The translations under genes and the position numbers were made by a program. A DNA stretch of 64,000 bases from assembly GCA_963855995.1 (NCBI GenBank), contig OY979721.1, forward strand, positions 15,479,893 through 15,543,892, given 5' to 3'. Below the pieces are notes generated by a model. The model had not been told where the DNA came from and made no database searches. It was given only the letters and a program-made list of their open reading frames with translations. Position 1 is the stretch's first letter, and each line of letters starts with the position of its first letter. The stretch comes from Muricea muricata (taxonomy: Eukaryota > Cnidaria > Anthozoa > Malacalcyonacea > Plexauridae). Shown one piece after another: positions 14,401 through 25,351 of this stretch.

Positions 14401-17400
14401 AACTTGCAACGAATAATTTACTCTTGGTATGTTAAAAATATATTGGCAAACTGTGATGGAAACATGTTTTTGCCAATTTTACATCCACTTCCAAGAGTAG
14501 AATTGCATTGCAAGTTGCATGAAAAATTGCAACGTGTGAGTGTGACAGGTCCTTCACAACGACCCTTACCCATAAATTGATATCCTCCTCGCGCTCTTTG
14601 GCCGGCCGAGCTGTCTTTTTAATCATTTTAGCTCTTTGATCATCTGTGATCTTTTTTCGCACACAAGGAACAACATCCAGTACCTCTAACGGAAACTGAG
14701 CGTTCTGTGTTGGCCGCGTCACACATGGTAAGTTTGGATACCTCAATAAGAATATAAAGAAAACGATTTGTTATTTCACAGCCTGGAACGATAAATTCAC
14801 CACCACTACTACTAACTTCACTACAAAGGCCCATTGTTGCTCGAAACGTCGAATTCTGTTTCACCGTTTCAAGTAGTTAAAGAACCTAGCATATATTTCC
14901 TGTGCTGTTGATCGCTACCGACACAGGTACAGGTTAGTTCTAGATATTATCAAAGAAACGAATACAGTTACAACGTCTACGAATGAGCAAACACCATTAT
15001 TCTTGATTTACCAAGAAATGAAGCTCACCTCAAAGTGATGTTATATTTTTGTTTCATGTAGTCCGCCACGGTTACTTCCTTGCCATCGCATGAAAACGAC
15101 GCCTGATTGGCTGGTTTTGTGATTCGACCAATGACAAACTTTCTTTTGATCTGGTCAAGATGGTTCGTTGCAACTTTCAAACCTACAGTGTAAACGACTC
15201 GCATCAATTACCCACTAGAATACTGGCCTAAACTATGAAACAACACGCTACAATAAACTTGAGCCTTACCAATAATGGCATCTTTCATTTGATAAAACTT
15301 CCTCTTATCATCAAATAGTCGAGGATTGTGTAAATCTTGTACACTAATATTCAAAACTTGACAGAGAAAAGTCAGAAGAGGTTGCTGCTTGTAAAACGCT
15401 TTAGCGGAAACTGGAGAAACAAATAAAAATAGATATCAATATAATTCGGGGAACAGCGTTACCTACTGGATAATGATTCAGTACCTTAAGTTCAATTAAA
15501 GTTCAGCATTTTTTAGTTGAAGTCACTCTTTATATTTTGTGAGTTCAACATCTATGGCAGTTGAAAAAATGAGTATGACTCATGATCTTACCATCGACAT
15601 TAACAAGCACCGTCTGCCATTCAGAATGACGAACACTCTGATAAAATCCAAAGCGTAATTCAATGCCATCACCAAGATCTACCGAACGCGAATTAGGTGG
15701 ACAAAATACTCCTCTGCCTACAGCTTCAAATTCAAATGACGGTATGTGACGTAGTACAATATCCAGCGTCATGAGAGTATCTTGAGGTCGAGTGCCAGCG
15801 CCTTTTCCCATGAGAAAATCTTTAAGGGAAAAGGATGTCATTGCACTTAAGAGAGTGTCATCATACTGTATACAATGTAACGTTAATGTATTAAATTCAC
15901 AATCCAGTCTGAGGTGTTTCGTTTGTTATTTTTTAACTTAAGGGCGTTGTGTTAATCTCTCATTTAAAATGATCCAAGAAAGTTTGTACTCCAATGAATG
16001 GGTAAAGTGTAATAGGCATATCAATTGCATAATGCATATTACTAACCTTTTAATTCTTTCAAGTACACTTTTGCGGCAAACTTGATTGTTACCTAAAAAT
16101 TAATTATATAACCAACAGCTACATTACGGGCGTCTGACCTTTGCGTGCGCGCAGGTAACGTCTAAATCCATTTGGATATTGGACGTCAAGTAAAGAAATG
16201 TTTTGATGGAAAGAGTTCAGCGTGCCTTACGATTTACTAATTCTATTTGTTAAATACTGCAGGAACTACTTAGAATGGTTTATAAACGTTTGCGCCTGTA
16301 CTTAGTTGAATAAAGACACATAACTGGAAAGCAGTTCTTGCTGTTCAAATTTAAACCTTACACTTAGTGGTTCTATATTTTAGATGTCACGCACATCTGC
16401 AAATTATACTGTCTACATGTTTTGTGCAATCACTTTCAATTGTCAGCATCATAATTATAAAGATTTGGATCAAGCCCGTCGCTCTAGAGTCTGATAGAAT
16501 AAGAAAGGATACTTTCTCGTTACTTTCGCAATATTTTACGTGCCACTTTGATATTTTCTTATTCCCTCGGACTGTGAAGAGACTTCCAAACCTACATCAT
16601 ATGAATTCCTTACTGTGAAACGTTTTTCCTTTCTTTCATCTCCAGATGGAAGAACAACAACCAGTTTAACCTTAAATCAATATTTGAAAATTGATGAAGA
16701 TGTACTTGCAGTGGACAACTGGGAAGAACAGTATGTTGAAATGAACAATTGAGTACATACTCCATCTCTTCCGACGGGTAAATCCTTTGTTGTGTATAAA
16801 TTCCTTGAACCATCAAAGGCTGGTCTTGCTTTCCCAAACGCTTCAGCTGCATATTTTTTATAAACTAGTTCCATTACTTCTCGGTGAACAGATCTCACAG
16901 CCTCTGGTACTATTGTTACATCGTAATGGTAGATCAAGTCTTGGTGTGACAACATGATTGGAAAGAAGTTTGTGCGAAGGTTAATGGGCCGGCCAGATTT
17001 ACCATAGCCTGGTCTGCGTGGAAATTGAATCTCGTCTGTTTGCTTTGCGTAATCTAAGATAACAGAATAAGACAATCTTGGGAGAATAATCAGAAATGGG
17101 TTGGAGTAAGTGTGAACAGTGGGGGTGGGTGGCAATAACAGTGTAAGGAAGACTCTATACCTAAGGAGCTAAGGGGAAAGAGATGTTTAATACATAAGAG
17201 ATAGGAGATCAAGGGTATGTGGTATGTGCACCTGAAATTTTTCAAGTCTCTTGTCAGGCTACTGAGTACAGTGTAAATGACAATAAAGTAGACACAGTGC
17301 AACTAAGAGTAATTAGTATAAATTTCCACATTCACTGTCTCGGAAGTGATAGCTGCATGGTAACTGCATGACTATTGCTTTTAGCATTACGCTGGTTTTA

Positions 17401-18271
17401 TGCAGTCATAAATTTAAAGTGAATTTTTATAAAGTTTAGTTGAATATTATTTGCAAACAGCTGGAAATTTATATTAAAACAATTACTCCCTCAGGCTCGG
17501 TGATTACGAGCCTAATCACCTCGCGTTGGGTAAATAATTGTTAAACAAATTGACAAGAGTTTGCTGATGTTGCTTTTTCACGAATGCACTCCCGACATGT
17601 TTTGTGAATGGAATATTATTAGCTTACCAATTGATGATGTTGTTGTTACTTGTGATAACTGTTGTGTGAGCGAAGGAACTGCAGTGGCACCTTGCAAGGG
17701 AACTGCTGTACTGGTAACACCTTATAATTGGAAAAATAGAACTGACTCATGCTAATATAAACAGAAATTTTATACTTCACTATACTCTAGTAATTACAAA
17801 ATACTTATGCCACCAGAACAATTACAAAAACAACCAGAAACGAATCACGCTATCGCATACTGATGTTATTCTTGTAAGGTGAAGTAGACAAGTGCCTACT
17901 TGCCTACTAGGGATGAGTTAGGTAATAACTGGTTAAAACACATATCAACATGAGTGAATATTGGGAAAACTGTATTGTGTAACTGTACTGACTTAACATG
18001 TTTATACAATATCAATAATATATCACAGACCTGAACTATGAAGTGACCTTTCAGTAGCCATTTCTTTATTAGATGCTACTTTATGAGGACATTTCTCTTC
18101 GGCATCGTCAAATGTTGCCTGCTTCGTATCTTGTGTAGGCTGGATAGTTTCGCGTTGAGAAACAAGAGACATATCTGGTCTTCTTGCCGCCAGTAAAGAC
18201 TCGCCATCTGCCAGTAATTGAGCACGGCCTTTGCCTTTTGCTCGTCCTCTACCTCTGCCTCCCTGTGGCAT
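11480..18271 (-). CDS. AGO: Argonaute protein, AGO clade, predicted slicer-competent
   Basis: Small-RNA-guided RNA-binding and cleaving protein of the AGO (not PIWI) clade. Exons: 18031-18271, 17628-17720, 16761-17053, 16047-16092, 15592-15819, 15270-15410, 15029-15182, 14570-14741, 13979-14329, 12566-13369, 11953-12140 and 11480-11588; phases agree throughout, giving about 939 aa and the family terminus MYFA. The N-terminus is Arg/Gly-rich ([16 protein letters not shown]), followed by N-domain ([11 protein letters not shown]), L1 ([12 protein letters not shown]), PAZ (exons 6-7), MID and PIWI. The catalytic tetrad is intact: Asp671 (FGADVTHP), Glu721 (TVEIIDNL), Asp753 ([11 protein letters not shown]) and His900 (AFRARYHM). 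Introns carry a 20-bp tandem array (12.2-12.5 kb) and a palindromic element (14.4 kb). Convergent with SFT2, divergent from TMEM135. Choice among animal AGO paralogues is not made. Confidence 0.95.
12201..12500. repeat. 20-bp tandem repeat array, about 15 units
   Basis: Imperfect 20-bp units of the form GCACGGAAGATC(A/T)TTCTT plus two bases, 15 copies, inside the AGO intron between exons 10 and 11. Each unit holds a GATC core, often the palindrome AGATCT. Because 20 is not a multiple of 3 and stops are rare, the array is open in frames on both strands and yields spurious ORFs of 60-84 codons. Confidence 0.95.
14391..14526. mobile_element. Degenerate palindromic MITE-like element in AGO intron
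   Basis: Imperfect inverted repeat: the left arm TTTTTCTTGCAACTTGCAA... is mirrored by the right arm ending TTGCAAGTTGCATGAAAAA. Internal ACTCTTGG and TTGGCAAA boxes pair between arms. It shares the CAAGAGTAGAATTGC and AAGTTGCATG(A/G)AAAATT modules with the element at 46.7 kb, so both belong to one family. Confidence 0.7.
17495..17531. repeat. Short palindrome related to the 23.95-kb hairpin
   Basis: Contains GGTGATTA-CGAGCC-TAATCACC, a perfect 8-bp stem with a 6-nt loop. The sequence GTGATTACGAGCCTAATCACC resembles GTAATTACAAGCCTATATTCAC in the hairpin at 23948-24000, suggesting one dispersed family. Lies in AGO intron 2. Confidence 0.5.
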
Positions 18272-19064
18272 TCTTTAATTAAACATCAAAATTGAAATGA
18301 AATAAAACCAAAATGGACCTTTATACTGAACGTATAAAATAAATGTCGTTTTTTCTTTCGAGTGAATTCACCACACTGACACAACATCAACGCTATGCTA
18401 TGCAAATTTACGTTACATATACAATATTTGCCAATACAGATGTACTTATGCATGACAGCATGAGCATTTTTTCTCTATTTAGTTTTCCTGAGAAAGGGCA
18501 CTCTGTCGACAGTGGAGTAGAATAAATGTGCCTCAATTGCAGTTTGATTCTTTTTATTCGATTTTATTTAAAAACTTGCAACAATTCATGCCATTATAGA
18601 AATTTTGTAACTTTGCGAATGGCGTCAGATACAAGAAATCAAATCAATCAGGCGTGCGGGTTACATAAATTGCCTGTATTTAAGACAGTGTTACTAAAAT
18701 TGTTACATTTATTTAATTTATTTTCCTACTTTCTCGAACAAAATTAGACGTAAAACTGAGCAAATGGTTTCGATAAGATAAGAAAAAAAAACTTTTTTGC
18801 AAAAAACAACGTGAGGTGCAAAAATTAGTCAATTGCCGACTCCCGGGAATGTTCAGAACTCGATGCGAGTTCTCCGGAATTGAACCAGGGACCTTTAGAT
18901 CTTCAGTCTAACGCTCTCCCAACTGAGCTAAGTCGGCTTGACTTGTACCAACGCATTAATTTACAACACTTAAACGACGAGATCAAGGATTACTTTAACC
19001 TAGAAAATTAAATTCTAATAATAAAACTTAGAATTTGATAATATTGATTTGGAAGACCTACAAA
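18272..19064. promoter_or_regulatory. Divergent promoter region of AGO and TMEM135
   Basis: The 793-bp interval between two outward-facing start codons. It must contain both promoters and also encloses a tRNA-Phe-like Pol III locus on the AGO strand. The 60-73-codon plus-strand ORFs here have no recognisable motifs and are discounted. Confidence 0.5.
18835..18937 (-). tRNA. tRNA-Phe(GAA)-like locus with 31-nt insert in the T-arm
   Basis: On the minus strand the cloverleaf starts GCCGACTTAGCTCAGTTGGG (acceptor strand, D-arm, A-box). The anticodon arm is TTAGA-CTGAAGA-TCTAA with anticodon GAA. The variable loop AGGTC and the T-arm CCTGG-TTCAATT-CCGG follow. Instead of finishing, the T-stem is interrupted by about 31 nt containing the perfect hairpin AGAACTCG-CAT-CGAGTTCT. 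It then resumes with G and the 3' acceptor strand AGTCGGC, which pairs perfectly with the 5' GCCGACT. A T5 run lies about 10 nt downstream and could terminate Pol III. The locus could be a gene with a non-canonical intron, a tRNA gene recently hit by an insertion, or a pseudogene. The retained perfect acceptor stem argues against long decay. Confidence 0.7.
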
Positions 19065-22000
19065 ATGCCTGTTTTGTCTAAAGCTAAATGTTGTGAAGTA
19101 CTTCATCCGTGGACAACATCTTGTTCATTTACTACACTAGAAATATTTTATCATGTATTTCGCACTTCGTCTAAAATTTATGGCACTTTGTACCTGGTAT
19201 AAGTCTATAAGATAAATACAATTAGCCTTATAGCGTTCATAAGTTCGACACCATGAAAGCAATAAATGACCCTACATTTAATTTTGTAGATAGCCACACT
19301 TCTCAGAAGAAAAGGTTTGGACTATGCGAGAAAAGAGTTGCTGTATGAAATCTTGAGATCCACAACATTTCTGTCATTAAATGGTAGTTTATTTGCATCA
19401 TTCTTATGTTTGACCAGGTACATATGTTCAATGTGTATTTCATAAGAACTCCAGCCATTATCACTATGATCATATCATCACCATCATTCCAGTTGTCACC
19501 ACCACCCTTGACTATATATTTTAAACTTCACCATTATCATTACTAGTACCATGACAACCAAGGTTACCATCACCACACATGGCATTATCACAACCACCAC
19601 CACCTGACTACCATGTATACCATCACCCTTGACCAATGTGTATTAACTTTTATGTGACATTATCACCAATAGCACCATTGCAATCAAGGTTACCATAAGC
19701 ACAACATGCATCATCACCAGTTGTGGTTGTCACTTGATCATCACCACCACCACAACACTCACCAACACCATCACTCTAGCAACTGTATATATTAATCAAA
19801 TTCATTCTATGTTTCAAAAATATTACAGAAAACTGCTTGGGGTATTCACAATTCCTTCAGGAGGATTCTTTCCTGCTGCTCTTGCAAGTTATATTGCAAT
19901 CCTAGTGGAAAGGCCAGAACGTCGAGGGCTCCTAGCTTTGTACATGTTTAACAATGTAGGTAAAGTGTCTGTTATGGTACTGTGGCATATTGTACTTAGT
20001 ATCACATCAATCCTGTATCGAACATGATGATACCACGTCAATTATTGTCCTGCTTATATTATAAATTATATTACATACTTTTTAGGCTATCGAATCAATA
20101 TTTAATTTCCTTGTTAGCACAAATGTTATACCAACGCTGTCATATGGAGAGGTATATATATGTATATAAAGCAGTTTAAATCCTCATTTAGAAAAGCATG
20201 TCTGCTAACAAGATGCACTTCTAGTAGATATAGTATATGAGTTGCAAATGCTAATTCCATGAATTAAAATTGATTTCTCTTTTAACCTGACAGGTTTATA
20301 TGTTCTGTATGGCTACAGGATTATTAATGTATTTATACAGGTAAGGTGGAACCTTTGGATTTAATTTCAGTACATTTGCATGGAATTTAACTTGTAACAA
20401 AATTGAATTTTGTAGAGCCAACAAATTAAATAATGGTTTGTTAATTAGAACAATCAAGTAAGTAATGAAGTTACAGTTTATAGCCATTTCCTGTTTCAGA
20501 AAAGTACTCAATTGAAGACAATTACCTGATAGTCCTCATGATTCTAGGACTTCAATTTTTTTATTGAAATGTAAACTTCAGATTTCTGCTTGGAGAAGAT
20601 CAGTCAAATGCATCCCAGAACATACGCTCAGTAAATGGAGTCGTTGGATACAACAGGTGATTCCACTTTTAACCAACCACTAAATGGGTGTGGCCACCAA
20701 ACCAATTACTAGCTCCCCTTTGTTGTTTTGCAGAATCCTTCCTCCATTAAAGGCATTCTCTATTGGATATTTATTAGAGGCATTACCTAAAATTTTCAAG
20801 TCTATTCTCAAACCTGGTATGTTTTACATCAGGGACTGGCTGCATGGTAATCTCTAGGGATGTGTGGCATTTTTTCTTAGCACCCATGTATGTTGAGTTT
20901 TGGTTGTTGTGACAACTAATGTAGTAAACTTTGTAAAGTTGTTAACATTAAAGTTGTAATATTAATTAAATATTTATGGTGCAAATTCTTTGACAATACA
21001 TGCTTTGTTCAAAAGGACTGAAACCATCACCTAACCAAGGTTGTTTCAGCTTAAAAAAACAAGACCAGACCCAAGGTGAAATTTCTGGAACCACTTGGCT
21101 CTAGTAATCACTTTTCATAATTTTAGGGATAAGTAAAAAAACAGCTTTATATAATTACATAAATAAGCTTTATATAATTTACAAAGGTAGAATGGAAGCT
21201 ATATAGACTGTATCTGTATAATATGCCAGTTTAATAATGTGGTCTACAATGGACATAATACACTTTTGTTATATTATTTTTGCATTTTAGCAAAAATTCC
21301 TCAAATTCTCATGCACAAGGACAACTTTAATCTTGCCCTATTTCTTGGTAGTTTTGTTTCAGTATTTCAGGTAAATAACTGCAATTTGATATTTCAATCA
21401 CAACCAATCAAGGATAAATTAATAACCAATGTTTAGGTTTTAGAGTGAGCTTATATATAATTAATTTAATAAGCACTGAATGATTCAGCTGATAAAGCTG
21501 ATTAACCTTCAAGTGGTAACAATTACTTTTAGTTTGTAGAGCACTTATTAACTGTTATATGTAAAAAGAAAGATTCCTTTAGCAGTTTGGTTGCAGGTAA
21601 TGTATGATGGAAAATGCATTCATTCTGTGGTACACCTGAATATTTTTTTTATAATAAAGATTAAATACATGAAAAATTTCCAACATTTAGGTGCAGCATC
21701 AGGATTATCCATGCTTTTCTACCGGAGTTCAACTATTAGTCTATATTTATTCACAAAAGTTGCAGAGGTATAAAGAAATATGATATACTATTATTGTCAT
21801 CAACTATAAAATGTTACAAGTTAAAAAGATAAATTGTGATCAATAATATTATCAATGGTTATGTACATTTTTAGATTATGATTAAGAATGCTCAGCTTCA
21901 AGGACTTTTGCCATTTATTCCTTATGCCGATATCATTATCTACACATTATCAACAGCTTTAACATTCCATATGGTAATGTTTTTTGTCCTCTCTTGAGAA

Positions 22001-22330
22001 CAGCTACGTGTTTGTATTCGTAATGCAACGTGAATACCCAGCATGTATATATTTATAAATGTACATACATGCTGAATAATAAAACCTTTATACTTTCTTA
22101 GTGTATATTCAGCTCTCACAATGTGCGACCAAGCTATTGGCGGTTTCTTACACACATAACAAATGGCAGGTATGTAAAAAACAAAGTAAAGTTCAAAGTA
22201 TCACTACCACGCACACCTTAATTATACTACAGTATATGAGAATAATTTACATCAATCATTGCTTCTGTTTTCTAGGATAATACCAGGAAGCAAAATCTTT
22301 CCTAAAATATTTTTTCATGTGCATACATGA
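19065..22330 (+). CDS. TMEM135: TMEM135-family peroxisome/mitochondria membrane protein
   Basis: Multi-pass membrane protein of the TMEM135 family (linked to peroxisomal and mitochondrial dynamics and lipid handling; role known from vertebrates and nematodes). Thirteen exons: 19065-19196, 19290-19417, 19829-19955, 20086-20151, 20294-20340, 20582-20656, 20734-20816, 21291-21370, 21533-21596, 21691-21767, 21875-21973, 22102-22169 and 22276-22330; all GT-AG and phase-consistent, 366 aa. Matches include MPVLSKAKCCEVLHPW at the N-terminus, SKIYGTLYLIATLLRRKGLDY, LVERPERRGLLALYM, FNLALFLGSFVSVF, MLFYRSSTISLYL, FIPYADIIIYTLSTA and VRPSYWRFL. The protein is shorter than the human one (about 458 aa), mainly in the mid-loop and C-terminus. 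Start chosen because MPVLSK matches the family N-terminus. It shares its promoter region with AGO and ends 136 bp from the COMPASS gene's stop. Confidence 0.93.
19440..19765. repeat. Degenerate CAC/ATC trinucleotide-rich repeat in TMEM135 intron 2
   Basis: A long run of imperfect ATCACC, CACCACC and CATCATC units with interspersed TGACCA and GTTACCAT phrases, between TMEM135 exons 2 and 3. Low-complexity sequence; the short plus-strand ORF beginning inside it is an artefact apart from the true exon 3. Confidence 0.8.
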
Positions 22331-22466
22331 AAACACAAGGTAACAAACAAATTATACCAAGAATAATACTTTGTTAGAAATTAAAGGATTCAAAGAACTG
22401 ATGACACAAAATACAGTACATGTAGAGTGTACATATCAGAATGTAATACCTTGTATGTACCTCTTA

Positions 22467-25351
22467 TCAGCTGCCACTGCTCAAAGTAGTTACATCAACT
22501 GCAACATGCATGTCAGGAGTTTCATCCATACCTGTGCTTGTTACTGCCTCTGATGCTCTTTCATGTTTATTTTCTTCACCAGCTTCAACTGGCACATGTA
22601 CATCAGGAGTTTCATCTGTAATTGTGCTTGTTGCATCTGACGCTTCTTCTTGTTTATTTTCTTCACCAGCTCTGAGCACAACCTGTCTACTGTCCTCAGC
22701 AGAATAATCAATACTTATCTCGGTTCTTCTTTTTTTAGCTCTTCTGTTTTTAAACCACATAGCAATGCTCTCAGGGGTCAACAGTCGCTTTGATTTTGGA
22801 GATCTTTCTGCATTTAGTATGTTAGTATATTCCTCAATCACTTCTTTCTCTGGTCGTTCTTCATCATCAAACCACTTGTTAAGGAAGGGCAATTCTGCCT
22901 GTGGATCAAATGTTACCCGTGATTTAGGTATTTTTCTAATTTTACTTGATGACTCTCCACCATCCAGTAGTGTGTTTTGTGCTGTGCACTTTGCCAGCAT
23001 AGTTGCCAAGCCATTAATTGGCACACGAACCTCACCACCACTTTGATTTGTGATCGCTATGGAAATAGGTGCGCAACTACCTTCCTGTGTTTCCATGGTA
23101 ACTCGCGGTGTGCTTACGATGGTAGATGTGCTTTCGGTGGTCACAGCTGCATATGGTGCAATTGCCATGGTAACTTCAGGTGCCACCACCGTGCTTTCAT
23201 TCTTGTAGCATGGTTCCCAAGGCTCAAGCAGGCTTGATTCTGCTTTCCTTTTCTTTGAACGCTTGTTTTTGAACCAGAAATAAATGCTCTCATATGTTAA
23301 CAATCTGATCGAGGCCATTTGCCTTGGGATATTTAAAATATCTGTAAATTGATTCATAGCCTCCTTGCTTGGGCGTTCATCTGCATTAAACCACTCCGTC
23401 AAAGTATCAATCTCATTCTGTGAGAATGTGATTCTGGGCTTGAAACTCTTTTTTGGCTGTGGGGCAGGCAATGCAAGGTAGTTTGGTTTTACTGTCTCAG
23501 CTTGTTGTTCAGGGCTTCTAAGACCAACATTGCTCAAATCTTGCTGCCTCAACCAGCAAACAAATGCTTGACATTTATCATGACCAATAGTACTTGAATA
23601 TTTTCCTTGTGCTATCAAACTTAACATGCCCTGAAATACATCAGATATATAATTTAGCCCCTTCCTTATGCAACATGTTGCACAATAGAGTAATTGGTCA
23701 AATTGTGAATTTCTGAACATTGAAACAAGTATTGTATTCAATAATGCACTCACATTGGAGAGTGGGCATCCGGCAGCTGCCATCGTTGCTAGGGATGTTG
23801 TCTTTAGAAGCTCATTAACAATGTTCTTCACTTCTTGATCATCTGCCTCATTTCTATGAAGACAGAGGTATTTAAAAGTGGGTAGAACCAGACCCTGTGT
23901 CAGCTTATCCAGGTGTCATTTAACAATTAGTTGCCAAAGGCAAGGTAATTACAAGCCTATATTCACTGAGCCAAAGGTGAAGTGAATATAGGCTTGTAAT
24001 CACTGAGCTTGAGGCCACTAATTGTTTTAGTATAAATTTCCAGGTGTTTACAAATAATAATCAACTAAACTTTACAACAATTTACTTCATATTTATTACT
24101 GCATAGAAAAGCAAAAATCAAAAAGCTATAGTGACTGGGCAGTGACTAGCACTTCAGAGACAGCAAATCTTGACCAATCAGAATGCAGGAAAATCAATAG
24201 TCACCCGGATATTTATGCTAAAATGAATAGCAGCAGTATCCAATTGGAAAACTTACTCGCTTTTCGGCATAATCCTCAAAACAGGTTTATACAAGCCAGT
24301 AGTACCAGTACACAGAGTGCCAAAGACATCCCCAACTGTGTAGCAGTCTTTTTTATTCTCAAAGTCAGCAATAAAATCCTTAAACTCCAGCCATTTCCAA
24401 GCTGGCATGATGCGAATAGCAACTAAACAAAAGGACATACGTGAGACAAGGGAACAAGACTCAATATCATGCACTCCCCAAAGTGGACTTGCTACAAGTC
24501 ACTTGCTTATTGTAGACAGCAAAAAAGGAGTATTTGTAAAGTGGGGGAGTGAGCAGCTTAACTCTGCCAATGTTCCCGCTTAAATTGTCCATTCCCTAAC
24601 TAGGGCTTCTTTAAATAGTATGTCATGAATATTGGCATATCTGTTGCATGGAGTTTAAATGAAATGCACTACAGCATCTGTAATTTACCAACTCGCCATC
24701 GTCTTTTGTTTGTCTAATCATAATTTTGGTCGAGAGGGACTGGATCTAAGAAATTCTGATTAGACAAAGAAAGAAATTGGTGCATTAGTACAGAGCATAC
24801 AGAGGCTCAACTTCTCATTAATTATGCATACCCTTTCTTAGCCAGTGTGCTAAAAGGAGGTATTCTCCCCCTGAAAATAGTCATCATGGATATTAAAAAT
24901 GGCCAGAGGAAAGAAGGCCTCTTCTTAGCACACTGGCTAAGCTATGAGAAGTTGAACCTCTGTATTCTCTGTGCCAAAATGCACTGTGATGAGGGGCACA
25001 CCTTTCTGCTGCACCCAATGCCCCAACCCCAGACTTGCTGTCTGCCTGTCTTGCTCTATTTTTACTCTATTCTACTACCAACTCTATTCACTTACCATTA
25101 GCGCGTAGTATGCTACGGTCTATACCGCCAAAACTCTTCAAAGGTGAGCTTGGTCCCCCGTCCGACTTTTGGGCGTCTTTATCTTCTTTTGTTTTCAAAT
25201 ACTCCAAGCCCGTCTTACGAAAATTATCGTCAAGCCACAAGCCCTGAACGATGTTGCCCACACTACATGCTCTTGGCAGTTTAACATCGGCTACTAGTTG
25301 GCCATTAAAACTTACATCACATGGAATAAATCCCGTGTTCTGCTCATCCAT
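22467..25351 (-). CDS. COMPASS-class (SATB/Dve-related) double-homeodomain transcription factor
   Basis: Nuclear DNA-binding protein of the Cut superclass. Three exons: 25096-25351, 24257-24422 and 22467-23853, giving 602 aa from MDEQNTGFIPCDV. Residues about 10-140 resemble the ubiquitin-like CMP/ULD oligomerisation domain of SATB and Dve. Residues 149-245 (NIVNELLKTT..., AAAGCPLSN, then GHDKCQAFVCWL) resemble the SATB CUT-like module (K-C-Q-x-F). Two divergent homeodomains follow at about 280-345 (helix 3 FWFKNKRSKKRK) and 452-517 (MWFKNRRAKKRR). Both are longer than 60 aa, with extra residues before helix 3, and keep Trp48, Phe49 and Asn51. CMP plus two divergent homeodomains is the described architecture of COMPASS genes. 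The acidic tail is a two-copy repeat of about 30 aa. SATB proper has one homeodomain and classical CUT repeats, so COMPASS/Dve fits better. Confidence 0.87.
23948..24000. mobile_element. 20-bp-arm foldback element in COMPASS-gene intron
   Basis: Perfect inverted repeat ATTACAAGCCTATATTCACT (23948-23967) and AGTGAATATAGGCTTGTAAT (23981-24000) around a 13-nt centre. Lies in the intron between exons 2 and 3 of the double-homeobox gene. Confidence 0.85.
24705..24770. repeat. Small hairpin, 12-bp perfect arms
   Basis: TTTGTCTAATCA and TGATTAGACAAA flank about 36 nt. It lies next to the larger foldback at 24.78-24.98 kb, in intron 1 of the COMPASS-class gene. Confidence 0.7.
24779..24983. mobile_element. 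Foldback/MITE-like inverted repeat, about 205 bp
   Basis: The left arm (GTGCATTAGTACAGAGCATA, then CAGAGGCTCAACTTCTCAT) is mirrored by the right arm ending ATGAGAAGTTGAACCTCTGT and continuing to ATGCAC. The inner segments TTAGCCAGTGTGCTAA (24838-24853) and TTAGCACACTGGCTAA (24925-24940) are exact reverse complements. No coding capacity, so non-autonomous. Confidence 0.8.

Noticed and set aside
15820..15862. Longer AGO exon 5 starting at TATGATGAC
   Set aside because: It is open but leaves the phase off by one. The acceptor CCCTTAAAG at 15820-15821 joins in phase and restores family sequence ([11 protein letters not shown]).
19065..22330. Initial reading as RFT1-type flippase
   Set aside because: Full exon assembly matches TMEM135 from the N-terminus to the RPSYWRFL motif.
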